Source: Pseudopedobacter sp038243635
GTDB lineage: Bacteria; Bacteroidota; Bacteroidia; Sphingobacteriales; Sphingobacteriaceae
Assembly (NCBI GenBank): GCA_038243635.1
Contig: JBBSQW010000017.1
Coordinates: 1-64,000 of the forward strand
DNA length: 64,000 bases
Reading direction: 5' to 3'
Positions 52,412-60,175 of the stretch are shown here, piece by piece. The notes under the pieces were generated by a model. The model was not told where the DNA came from. It made no database searches and saw only the letters and a program-made list of their open reading frames with translations. A program made the position numbers and the translations under genes. How positions within the stretch are numbered: position 1 is the first letter of the stretch; each line of letters begins with the position of its first letter.

Positions 52412-53392
52412 ATGGTACAACAGTTCAGAAATCTAAATTTTATCAATCTATTTTTACTTTTCGTACTTACGTTAGTGCTCCGCATAGGCTTGTTTTTGGA
52501 TATGCCCCAGGCAGTAAATTCAGGCTTTATCGAGTTTTTTTCGCGGTTGCTGATCCCTTTCAATTTAGACACCTATTTATCGCCCTTAGCAAACATCTCC
52601 ATAGCTATTACGGTAATGTATTTGCAAGCAGTATATTTTAACCAAATCATTAACAAACATGGTATTTTAGGTAAATCTACTTTTTTGCCAGCAGCTAGTT
52701 ATATTTTAGTTTGTAGTGTTTTCACTCCCTTTTTATCGTTCACGCCTCCCCTGTTTTGCAACTTTTTCTTGTTATTTATTTTCAATAAAATTTTAGTTGA
52801 GTATAAAAACATTAATTCCATAGCCGCAATGTTTGATTTGGGGTTAGTGGTAGCATTAGGTACGTTATTCTACTTTCCGTTTGTAGGTTTTTTAATGCTT
52901 TTATGGATTGCGCTTTTGCTATTTAAGCCGTTTTCGTGGCGAGAATGGGTGAGTGTTTTAGTCGGCTTTTTAACATTGATGTTTATTCTTGGGGTATACT
53001 ATTATTGGAATGGTAAACTGATGGGTTTTATTGAAATATGGAAGCCATTGTCGAGCAAATTGCCAATTTACATTAACATTGAGGTGTTAGATTACATTGT
53101 GCTTTTCCCAATAGTAGTCTGTATTCTATTGAGCATGTACTATCTAAATCAAAACTTTTTTAAGAGTTACGTTTTGGTACGAAAATCCTTTCAGTTAGCC
53201 ATTTCTATTTTCTTTGTGGCAATTCTTACTTTTTATTTAAGACCGGGATTTAGGATTAACCATTTTTTGCTCTGTGCTATTCCCGTAGCACTTTCGCTTT
53301 CTTACTATTTTGTTAACGCAAAGAAAAAATTAGTTTTTGAAACCCTGTTTATTGCCGTCATTGCCGTGATCATTTACTTCCAATTTTTCTAA
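52412..53392 (+). CDS. DUF6427-like integral membrane protein
   Basis: A 326-residue protein with about eight to ten membrane helices and almost no soluble regions. It resembles the DUF6427 group found near glycosyltransferases in Bacteroidetes (LNFINLFLLFVLTLVLRIGL, WLPSSW-like loops, RPGFRINHFLLCAIP). No function is established. It follows the MJ1255-like glycosyltransferase gene by 106 bp, so a role in surface glycan or lipid handling is possible but unproven. Confidence 0.6.
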   Translation: MVQQFRNLNFINLFLLFVLTLVLRIGLFLDMPQAVNSGFIEFFSRLLIPFNLDTYLSPLANISIAITVMYLQAVYFNQIINKHGILGKSTFLPAASYILVCSVFTPFLSFTPPLFCNFFLLFIFNKILVEYKNINSIAAMFDLGLVVALGTLFYFPFVGFLMLLWIALLLFKPFSWREWVSVLVGFLTLMFILGVYYYWNGKLMGFIEIWKPLSSKLPIYINIEVLDYIVLFPIVVCILLSMYYLNQNFFKSYVLVRKSFQLAISIFFVAILTFYLRPGFRINHFLLCAIPVALSLSYYFVNAKKKLVFETLFIAVIAVIIYFQFF

Positions 53393-53430
53393 GCGCTTTC
53401 GTTTAACTTTTTTTAACAGATAAGTGCCGG

Positions 53431-53457
53431 TTGAACTGTTAAATTTTGATATTTTTG
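53431..53457 (+). promoter_or_regulatory. Promoter for the purQ-like remnant and coaX
   Basis: TTG at 53431 and TATTTTTG at 53450-53457, 16 bases apart, match the Bacteroidetes -33/-7 arrangement and lie about 62 bp before the first ATG. Confidence 0.5.
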
Positions 53458-53518
53458 TATCGAATAAGCGATTTTTGTGTTTTCAGTATTGATTTTTCGA
53501 CTATTTAATTGATATAAA

Positions 53519-53662
53519 ATGAAAGTTGGGTGTATTGTTTTTCCAAGTTTAAGCGGTGGCCAAAATTGTGGTTACTTGTTGCAAAATCTTGCGGATTCAA
53601 TTTTGGGAACTCAAGGCGGTTTAATGTTTTTCGAATCTACCTTAGGAACATTAAATGCCTAA
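53519..53662 (+). pseudogene. Short ORF with purQ-like ends, upstream of coaX
   Basis: A 47-residue frame (MKVGCIVFPSLSGGQNC ... ILGTQGGLMFFESTLGTLNA) overlaps the coaX start by eight bases. The start resembles the beginning of phosphoribosylformylglycinamidine synthase PurQ (MKxGVIVFPGSNC) and the end resembles its C-terminal tail (ILGxxDGLxxFES), as if about 180 internal residues were deleted. Alternatively, a short leader peptide coupled to coaX. Evidence is limited to two short similarities. Confidence 0.35.
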
Positions 53663-54404
53663 CCTAGTTATTGACATTGGTAACTCTTTTGTAAAGCTTG
53701 CCGTTTTTGAACACAACGAAATCGTTTACAGTCAAACGTCTTCAACGATCACCACAGATTTTGTTAGCCAATTAATCAAAAGCAAAAAAGTAGATAACTT
53801 CATCGTATCCTCAGTTAGAAACGAAATTGGTTTTGAGGATGACGTTATTGCAAGCCAAGTCAATTACGTTAAATTCAATACGCATACTAAATCACCTATA
53901 AAAAATAAATATCAAACTCCCCAAAGCTTGGGCTTGGATAGGCTAGCACTTGTAATTGCTGCCCATCACTTATACCCAACGCAAGCAGTTTTGGTAATAG
54001 ATGCGGGCACTTGCATTACTTACGATAGCGTAGATGCAGAAGCAAATTATTTTGGTGGAAGTATCTCGCCCGGAATTAAAATGCGCTTTGATGCCATGCA
54101 TCATTTTACTTCAAAACTGCCACAGCTTAGCTTTGATACAAGTTTTGACAGAGATTTTGGAAGCAGCAGCGAAGAAGCCATAAGTTCCGGCGCAATAAAC
54201 GGAAGCGTTTATGAGGCAGAAGGTTTTATAAAAGCTTTTTTAAGTAAACACAAAAACGGAAAAATTATACTATCAGGTGGTGATTCTTCGTTTTTTGATT
54301 CAAAATTTAAAAACAGCATATTTGCAAACTTAATTTTACATGAACCTAATTTAGTTTTAATAGGTTTAAATACGGTTGTTAACTATCAGCATGATCTTAA
54401 ATAA
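53655..54404 (+). CDS. coaX: Type III pantothenate kinase
   Basis: A 249-residue CoaX that phosphorylates pantothenate in coenzyme A synthesis. LVIDIGNSFVKLAVFE is the phosphate-1 motif, QSLGLDRLALVIAAHHL and VIDAGTCITYD hold the substrate and phosphate-2 motifs, and GGSISPGIKMRFDAMHHFT follows. The C-terminal ILSGGDSSFF is the adenosine motif. It overlaps the next gene by 14 bases and is preceded by a short remnant frame. Confidence 0.95.
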   Translation: MPNLVIDIGNSFVKLAVFEHNEIVYSQTSSTITTDFVSQLIKSKKVDNFIVSSVRNEIGFEDDVIASQVNYVKFNTHTKSPIKNKYQTPQSLGLDRLALVIAAHHLYPTQAVLVIDAGTCITYDSVDAEANYFGGSISPGIKMRFDAMHHFTSKLPQLSFDTSFDRDFGSSSEEAISSGAINGSVYEAEGFIKAFLSKHKNGKIILSGGDSSFFDSKFKNSIFANLILHEPNLVLIGLNTVVNYQHDLK

Positions 54405-55677
54405 AAAATATTTCCTCTCCTTTGCAGTTTTGTTTGCAATAACGTCTACTGTAATGGCACAATCTACCATCAACTCGCCATACTCAAAATACGGAGTCGG
54501 AAACTTAAAGGGTAGCTACTTGCCCCAACAAAAGGCAATTGGAAACTTAGGTTACGGTATAAGTACCGTTGGCGCTTATCAAAACATTAACATTTCTAAT
54601 CCAGCATCTTACTCAAACCTGCGTTTAACGGTTTTTGATATAGGTATAAGTGGTTATAATCAAGGTTTAAAAAAAGGAAGTGTATCTGAAAGTAGCTTCA
54701 ATGCAACATTAAGCCACTTGTTAATTGCTGTTCCAGTTTCAAAAAAATCAGCGTTAAGCTTTGGCTTGTTACCTTATAGTAACTTAGGTTACCAGTTTAA
54801 AAACAGCAGCCAAGTTGATACTTTTACTGTAGATCATGTTTACTCTGGCGAAGGTGGCTTAACCAGAGCGTATTTAGGATACGGGATTGCGTTCGGTAAA
54901 CACTTAAGTGTTGGTGTTAACATGAATTATACTTTCGGAAATCTAAAAGAAATCAAAGCAACAGAATTCTCCAAGTATGTTGGGTTTCTTAACTCAAAAA
55001 CGGAAAATGATAATTCTGTTGGAGGTTTAAATTTTGATTTTGGTGCACAGTACATTACTGCATTAGGTAAAAATACAAGGTTAACATTGGGTTATACGGG
55101 AGGCGTAAAAACACAATTGAATACAAAATTTTCTCAACTTTCAACCCGTTATACCAGTACCTCTGATGCTAGTTTTAGAGCAGATACAGTTGCATTTGCT
55201 GACGGTGTTAAAGGAAACTTAACTTTACCTGCTAATCACAATTTCGGTTTCAGTATCGAACGGCAAAATAAATGGTTAATCGGTGCTGATTTTAGAATGG
55301 CACAATGGTCTGATTTTGATAAAACGGGTTCAACGGATGATTTAAATGATAGTTGGGGTTTTTCTGTAGGTGGTCAAATTACACCAAATGTTAATGCCGT
55401 TACAAATTATTTGAAATTAATTGATTATCGCCTTGGAGTAAGCTACGATAAGTCTTACGTGACTTTGGGAACCCAGAATATCAATGTGAAGTCAATAAAC
55501 TTTGGTTTTGGTTTTCCACTGATCTCTGGTAGAAACGCATTTTACAAAATTAACTTAGCAACAGAGTTAGGTACGAGAGGAACGCTAAGTAATAATTTAG
55601 TAAAAGAGAACTTTGCAAACATTCACTTAGGTTTCACCATTAATGATAAATGGTTTCAGAAGTATAAGTACGATTAA
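54391..55677 (+). CDS. Outer membrane beta-barrel protein (OmpP1/FadL-like)
   Basis: A 428-residue protein from the ATG at 54391 with a signal peptide (FAVLFAITSTVMAQ). The mature sequence begins STINSPYSKYGVGNLKG, then continuous alternating strands with Tyr/Gly-rich turns and no soluble domain, ending in IHLGFTINDKWF. This resembles long-chain-lipid-type OmpP1/FadL barrels. It overlaps coaX by 14 bases and sits just before lptC, so a link to envelope biogenesis is likely but not proven. Confidence 0.8.
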   Translation: MILNKKYFLSFAVLFAITSTVMAQSTINSPYSKYGVGNLKGSYLPQQKAIGNLGYGISTVGAYQNINISNPASYSNLRLTVFDIGISGYNQGLKKGSVSESSFNATLSHLLIAVPVSKKSALSFGLLPYSNLGYQFKNSSQVDTFTVDHVYSGEGGLTRAYLGYGIAFGKHLSVGVNMNYTFGNLKEIKATEFSKYVGFLNSKTENDNSVGGLNFDFGAQYITALGKNTRLTLGYTGGVKTQLNTKFSQLSTRYTSTSDASFRADTVAFADGVKGNLTLPANHNFGFSIERQNKWLIGADFRMAQWSDFDKTGSTDDLNDSWGFSVGGQITPNVNAVTNYLKLIDYRLGVSYDKSYVTLGTQNINVKSINFGFGFPLISGRNAFYKINLATELGTRGTLSNNLVKENFANIHLGFTINDKWFQKYKYD

Positions 55678-55681
55678 TACT

Positions 55682-56239
55682 ATGAAAAGAAGCCTTCTTT
55701 TTTGCTGTTCTTTTATTTTGATAAATATTTTTGCATCCTGTGAAAACGACCTAAGCAAGGTTAAGGAAATTGAGTTAAAGCAGAAGGAAGACGTAGAAAT
55801 TACCAAAGGTGCGGAAATTATTTACAGTGATTCTGCTCACGTAAAAGCTAAACTAACGACGCCAATTTTATACAATCATAAAACTAGCAACCCTTATTAC
55901 GAGATGCCGAAAGGCATTAAAGTAATTTTCTTCGATAAAGATTTAAAGCAAACCAGTACGGTCACGTCTGATTATGCTATCCGTAAAGAAAATCAAAAAA
56001 TTGTTGAGCTTAAGAAAAATGTGGTAGCAACTAACGCAGAAGGAAAAACGTTTAAGTCTGAAGAGTTAATTTGGGACGAGAACCTGAAGCGCTTTTATTC
56101 TAATAAATTGGTGACCATTAACACTGATGGTAATTTAATTACCGGTCCTGGTTTTTGGTCTAACGAAGATTTTTCTTACTACGAAATTAAGCAAGGTTCT
56201 GGAACTTTCAACTTTAAAGGAGAGTTAAACGAGCAATAA
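55682..56239 (+). CDS. lptC: LPS export protein LptC
   Basis: A 185-residue protein from the ATG at 55682 with a lipoprotein-like N-terminus (FASCENDLSK). The body has the LptC pattern of beta-jellyroll strands: EIIYSDSAHVKAKLTTPILY, YEMPKGIKVIFFD, TSDYAIRKENQKIVEL and GKTFKSEELIWDENLKRFYS. LptC receives lipopolysaccharide from LptBFG and hands it to LptA. Bacteroidetes LptC is often lipidated. Other lpt genes are not here. It starts 4 bp after the outer membrane protein gene. Confidence 0.87.
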   Translation: MKRSLLFCCSFILINIFASCENDLSKVKEIELKQKEDVEITKGAEIIYSDSAHVKAKLTTPILYNHKTSNPYYEMPKGIKVIFFDKDLKQTSTVTSDYAIRKENQKIVELKKNVVATNAEGKTFKSEELIWDENLKRFYSNKLVTINTDGNLITGPGFWSNEDFSYYEIKQGSGTFNFKGELNEQ

Positions 56240-56250
56240 CGAACTTCTAA

Positions 56251-56408
56251 GTCATTGCGAGGCGGGCTGGTCCTGTGCGTAAATGCGCTATGGCAGTCTT
56301 AGAGTTATTTTGATTTGCCGCATTTTTTTTGCTTGTACTTTAAAAAAGACGGTTCATCCTTCGTATGTTTGAGATTGCCACGGTTTGAAAAAAGCCTCGC
56401 AATGACGT
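56251..56408. repeat. Dispersed repeat with perfect 13-bp inverted ends
   Basis: GTCATTGCGAGGC at 56251-56263 and GCCTCGCAATGAC at 56394-56406 are perfect inverted copies around about 130 bp that contain GGCAGTCT and GAGATTGCC words. Non-coding. The same wording recurs at 29511, so this is a mobile or at least dispersed intergenic element, perhaps a MITE-like unit. Confidence 0.7.
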
Positions 56409-56437
56409 CGTAATGTGTAGCCAACATCCTTCACAAA

Positions 56438-57232
56438 CTAAAAACTCAATTTGCCTTTAAAAACCTGTTTAGCAGGTCCTTCTAAAAATATTTCGGTGAA
56501 AATTTTACCATCGTAATTAAACCTAATATTTAACTCGCCGCCTAAAACCTTAATCGGAGTTTCTATAGTGCCGGTTTGTCCATTTGCATAGGAATTAGCT
56601 AATGCAACCGCGGTCACACCTGTTCCACAAGCATATGTCTCATCTTCTACACCGCGTTCATACGTACGTACAAATAAATGATCTGCTTTTACTTCAACAA
56701 AATTAATGTTTATGCCCTCTGCTTTGTAGGTTTCATTGTACCTAATTGCTTTTCCTTCCGCAAATACGTCTTTATCGGCTACTCGTTCTGCAAATTTTAC
56801 GTAATGTGGCGAACCCGTATTTAAAACAAAGTCGTTTCCGTCTTTCTCAATATGCGTCACGTCAATCATCTGTAAACTCACCCAATCACCCGAGTCCGAA
56901 ATTTTGGCATAATGCGGCCCGTCAACGGCAATAAAAGTAGTTTCCGTATCGATTACGCCTAAAAACTTTGCAAAGGCAACAATGCATCTCCCTCCGTTTC
57001 CACACATACTGCTTGGGTTTCCATCAGCATTGTAATAAACCATCTTAAAATCGAAACCTTCGGCAGGTTCTAGAAACATAACTCCGTCTCCGCCAACACC
57101 AAATCTTCTGTCGCAAATTTGAGCAAGTTTCTCTGGTGCACTGTGCTGATAAGCTAAATTACGGTTGTCTACCATAATAAAGTCATTTCCAGCGCCTTGG
57201 TATTTATAAAACGGTAATTGTTGTACAGACAT
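56438..57232 (-). CDS. dapF: Diaminopimelate epimerase
   Basis: A 264-residue DapF that converts LL- to meso-diaminopimelate for lysine and peptidoglycan. The N-terminal FYKYQGAGNDFIMVDNR is the family start. The two catalytic Cys are in MCGNGGRCIVAFAKF and YACGTGVTAVALA. Length normal. Single gene on the minus strand, convergent with lptC. Confidence 0.96.
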   Translation of the reverse strand: MSVQQLPFYKYQGAGNDFIMVDNRNLAYQHSAPEKLAQICDRRFGVGGDGVMFLEPAEGFDFKMVYYNADGNPSSMCGNGGRCIVAFAKFLGVIDTETTFIAVDGPHYAKISDSGDWVSLQMIDVTHIEKDGNDFVLNTGSPHYVKFAERVADKDVFAEGKAIRYNETYKAEGININFVEVKADHLFVRTYERGVEDETYACGTGVTAVALANSYANGQTGTIETPIKVLGGELNIRFNYDGKIFTEIFLEGPAKQVFKGKLSF

Positions 57233-57370
57233 GGTGCAAAAATGAGTAAATTAGATGGTTTAAGCAATTTCTTGTTAGGTCGATTACATTTCTATGATTA
57301 GAAATATTAAGAGATTAAGTTACACGCAATAGGTTTAACAATTTTTAACAGAAAAAGATGCAACAACAGG

Positions 57371-57402
57371 TTGCAAATAGCGTCTTAATGGTATTATTTT
57401 TG
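57371..57402 (+). promoter_or_regulatory. Promoter of the DegP/HtrA gene
   Basis: TTG at 57371 and the -7 box TATTTTTG at 57395-57402, 38 bases upstream of the start codon, fit the Bacteroidetes consensus with slightly wide spacing. Confidence 0.45.
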
Positions 57403-57439
57403 AAAGTCAATATTTTATAATTTCAAATACAAAAAAAAA

Positions 57440-58972
57440 ATGAACGGTAATATGAAGAGAATAGGTTTTACCTTATTAACAGCATTTGTTGGAGGCGCAG
57501 TTGCAATTGGTGCCTATAAGTTATTAGAACCGAATGCGCTAGGCGGTTTAAGTCTCAGCGAAAAACAAAAAGTTTATTTTGCAAACAACCCATCAGAAAT
57601 AACCGCATCAACGGGGGCAATAGATTTTACTCAGGCGGCGGCGGCGGTTTCGCCGGGTGTTGTTCATGTAAGAACAACTTATAGTCGCTCAAAAGGCCAG
57701 AGTGCAGATGACCCATTCGGTGATATGTTTGAAGATTTTTTCGGTAGAAAAAGACAATCTGCGCCTCAACAAAACAGACCAGCACCTATGGGGAAAGGAT
57801 CTGGTGTAATTGTAACGGGCGATGGTTACATCATGACAAATAATCATGTTGTTGAGGATGCTGAAAAAATTGAGGTGATTTTGTCGGACAAGAGAGTGTT
57901 AGAAGCAAAAGTGATTGGCAGAGATAAAAACACGGATTTAGCCTTGATAAAAATTAGCGCTACGGATTTGCCAATCGTAAAATTAGGAAACTCAGACGAT
58001 GTAAGAGTTGGAGAGTGGGTATTAGCAGTTGGTTTTCCTTTAACGTTAGAATCAACGGTGACAGCTGGTATTGTGAGTGCAAAATCTCGTCAAATCGGTA
58101 TCTTAGAGCCAGAGATTGATAGAAACACTTACGACCCTAATAACCCACCTATAAATTCATCTATTGAATCATTTATTCAAACTGATGCAGTAATTAACAG
58201 AGGAAATAGCGGTGGAGCTTTGGTTAACACTCGTGGAGAATTGATCGGAATAAACTCTGCCATCGCTTCTCAGTCTGGAACTTACGAAGGTTATGGATTT
58301 GCGATTCCTGTTAATTTGGCGAAAAAAGTAATGGATGATTTCTTGAAGTTTGGAGAAGTTAAGCGAGGATTTATAGGAGTAACATTTCAGGAGTTAAATG
58401 CAGATATCGCAAAAGAGTTAAAGCTTACTGAAATAGACGGCTTGTACGTAAATTCAACCTTAGAAGGTGGTGCTGCTGAAAAAGCAGGTATTAAAAAAGG
58501 GGATATCATTAAGAAGTTGGACGGACAAGAGATAAGCTCATCAGCTCGTTTGCAAGAACGAGTTGGCACCATGCGTCCAGGAGATAAAATTACTTTAGGG
58601 GTGTTGAGAGATGGGAAAATGAAAGATTTCAACGTTACTCTTAAAGGTAACGATGGAAATAAATTGGCTAGCAATAGCAAAGAAGTCACCGAAGTAGTAA
58701 ACAGTTTAGGTGCAACTTTCTCTCCGCTAACGGCTGAGGCAAAGAAAAAGTATGGTATAAATTCTGGTGTGGTGGTTACAAGTGTGGCTGCAGGAAAAGT
58801 TTTTGACATGTACGATATGCCAAAGGGAACGGTTATTACCAGTATAAATGGTAGGGGCGTTAATAATAACGATCAAGTTATTGCGGCGTTAAAGCAGGAT
58901 ACTAAAATGATTGCGCTGCAAGGTTTTGTGCCAGACGGTAGTCGTTTTAGAGTTACTTTCCCAGCAAAATAA
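57440..58972 (+). CDS. DegP/HtrA-type serine endopeptidase (Do family)
   Basis: A 510-residue periplasmic protease and chaperone. N-terminal membrane anchor or signal (GFTLLTAFVGGAVAIGAYKLL). The protease domain has the catalytic triad: His in TNNHVVEDAE, Asp in RDKNTDLALIK and Ser in NRGNSGGALVNTRGEL. Two PDZ domains follow (VKRGFIGVTFQEL and KYGINSGVVVTSVAAGKVF). It degrades misfolded envelope proteins under stress. Single gene with its own promoter and terminator. Confidence 0.95.
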   Translation: MNGNMKRIGFTLLTAFVGGAVAIGAYKLLEPNALGGLSLSEKQKVYFANNPSEITASTGAIDFTQAAAAVSPGVVHVRTTYSRSKGQSADDPFGDMFEDFFGRKRQSAPQQNRPAPMGKGSGVIVTGDGYIMTNNHVVEDAEKIEVILSDKRVLEAKVIGRDKNTDLALIKISATDLPIVKLGNSDDVRVGEWVLAVGFPLTLESTVTAGIVSAKSRQIGILEPEIDRNTYDPNNPPINSSIESFIQTDAVINRGNSGGALVNTRGELIGINSAIASQSGTYEGYGFAIPVNLAKKVMDDFLKFGEVKRGFIGVTFQELNADIAKELKLTEIDGLYVNSTLEGGAAEKAGIKKGDIIKKLDGQEISSSARLQERVGTMRPGDKITLGVLRDGKMKDFNVTLKGNDGNKLASNSKEVTEVVNSLGATFSPLTAEAKKKYGINSGVVVTSVAAGKVFDMYDMPKGTVITSINGRGVNNNDQVIAALKQDTKMIALQGFVPDGSRFRVTFPAK

Positions 58973-58989
58973 ACAGAAGATAAATTTTT

Positions 58990-59027
58990 AAAAGCCTCGG
59001 TACCAATTACGCTACTGAGGCTTTTTT
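58990..59027 (+). terminator. Terminator of the DegP gene
   Basis: AAAAGCCTCGGTA pairs with TACTGAGGCTTTTT around a ten-base loop, followed by T residues, 18 bp after the stop codon. Confidence 0.85.
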
Positions 59028-59355
59028 GTGCCTAAATTTTTTGATAATGGTAAAATAATAGTTAAAGTGCTAGTCATTTGGTATTTATTAAATAAAACGG
59101 CACTTGATTAAAAACATTTTTAGGCAGGCATTGTTAAAGACTTATAGCCAAGTTAATTCGTTTAAACTGGTTTGAGCAGCAATAAGCGAACAGCATAAAG
59201 TTAACTATGGGTGTGAATGATTGGTAGCTTAGTGTATTTTATTTAAAATGTTTCTAAATAGCTAATACATGCAGGTTAATAACAGTTATTGCAATTATTA
59301 TGTCATATAATAGATACTTTTGTAACCATAAAACCAATAAATACCAAAATAAATA
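59028..59355. other. Intergenic region with the sdh promoter
   Basis: No gene. It contains a -7 box TACTTTTG (59315-59322) with TTG at 59289-59291, 34 bases before the sdhC start. The rest shows nothing recognised. Confidence 0.5.
59289..59322 (+). promoter_or_regulatory. Promoter of the sdhCAB operon
   Basis: TTG at 59289 and TACTTTTG at 59315-59322 with 23 bases between them. The -7 box is a full match to TAnnTTTG. Confidence 0.45.
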
Positions 59356-60123
59356 ATGAGTAATTTTTCAAAAACCTTTTCCTCAACACTCGGGAAGAAA
59401 CTGATTATGAGTTTAACCGGTCTGTTTTTGTGTTCATTTTTGATTATTCACCTAATCGGAAATTTCCAATTATTTAAAAACGATCAAGGACTTGCATTTA
59501 ACCATTATGCACATTTTATGACCCATTTTACCCCGATTAAGGTGGTGTCGTATCTTCTATATACTTCAATTATAATACACGCGGTGTGGGCAATTATAAT
59601 TACCAGACAAAATCAAGCTGCTCGTCCAGTTGCTTATGCCATAAAACCTAAAGACGGCACCATATGGTCCTCTCGCAATATGGGTATTTTAGGAACCATT
59701 ATTTTTGTGTTTCTCGTAGTTCACATGAGTAATTTTTGGTACAAATACCACCAAGGTTATACGCCATTTATAGAATATCAAACAGATTTAAAAACTGGAA
59801 ATACTACCAGCAGAGTTTTAGATGCATCTGAGTTTAAACAGTATGCCATGTATGTCGAAAACGGAGTCGAAATAACACAAACAGAAGATTTGTATAAAGA
59901 AGTTGCTGTAGCATTTCAGCAATGGTGGTTAGTGGCGTTTTACATACTAGCAATGGCAGCTTTAGCATTTCACTTAATTCATGGTTTCCAAAGTGCTTTC
60001 CAAACTCTGGGCTGGAACCATCGCAAGTACTTCCCGATAGTTAAATTTTTGGGTGTATGGGGTTTTGGATTACTAATTCCCATCGGTTTCGCTTTAATGC
60101 CTTTATATTTTCTGTTTAAGTAA
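59356..60123 (+). CDS. sdhC: Succinate dehydrogenase cytochrome b subunit
   Basis: A 255-residue diheme-type cytochrome b with five membrane helices, replacing separate SdhC and SdhD as in Bacteroidetes and epsilonproteobacterial fumarate reductase. His residues fit heme ligands in FLIIHLIGNFQLF, HAVWAIIIT, VVHMSNFWYKYH and HLIHGFQSAFQTLGW. It anchors SdhAB and passes electrons to or from menaquinone. The sdhA gene follows 52 bp later. Confidence 0.93.
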   Translation: MSNFSKTFSSTLGKKLIMSLTGLFLCSFLIIHLIGNFQLFKNDQGLAFNHYAHFMTHFTPIKVVSYLLYTSIIIHAVWAIIITRQNQAARPVAYAIKPKDGTIWSSRNMGILGTIIFVFLVVHMSNFWYKYHQGYTPFIEYQTDLKTGNTTSRVLDASEFKQYAMYVENGVEITQTEDLYKEVAVAFQQWWLVAFYILAMAALAFHLIHGFQSAFQTLGWNHRKYFPIVKFLGVWGFGLLIPIGFALMPLYFLFK

Positions 60124-60175
60124 TAAAAAATAAGCTAGCATTTTAAATGCTTGGCTAGTAAAAAATTAAGATAAG

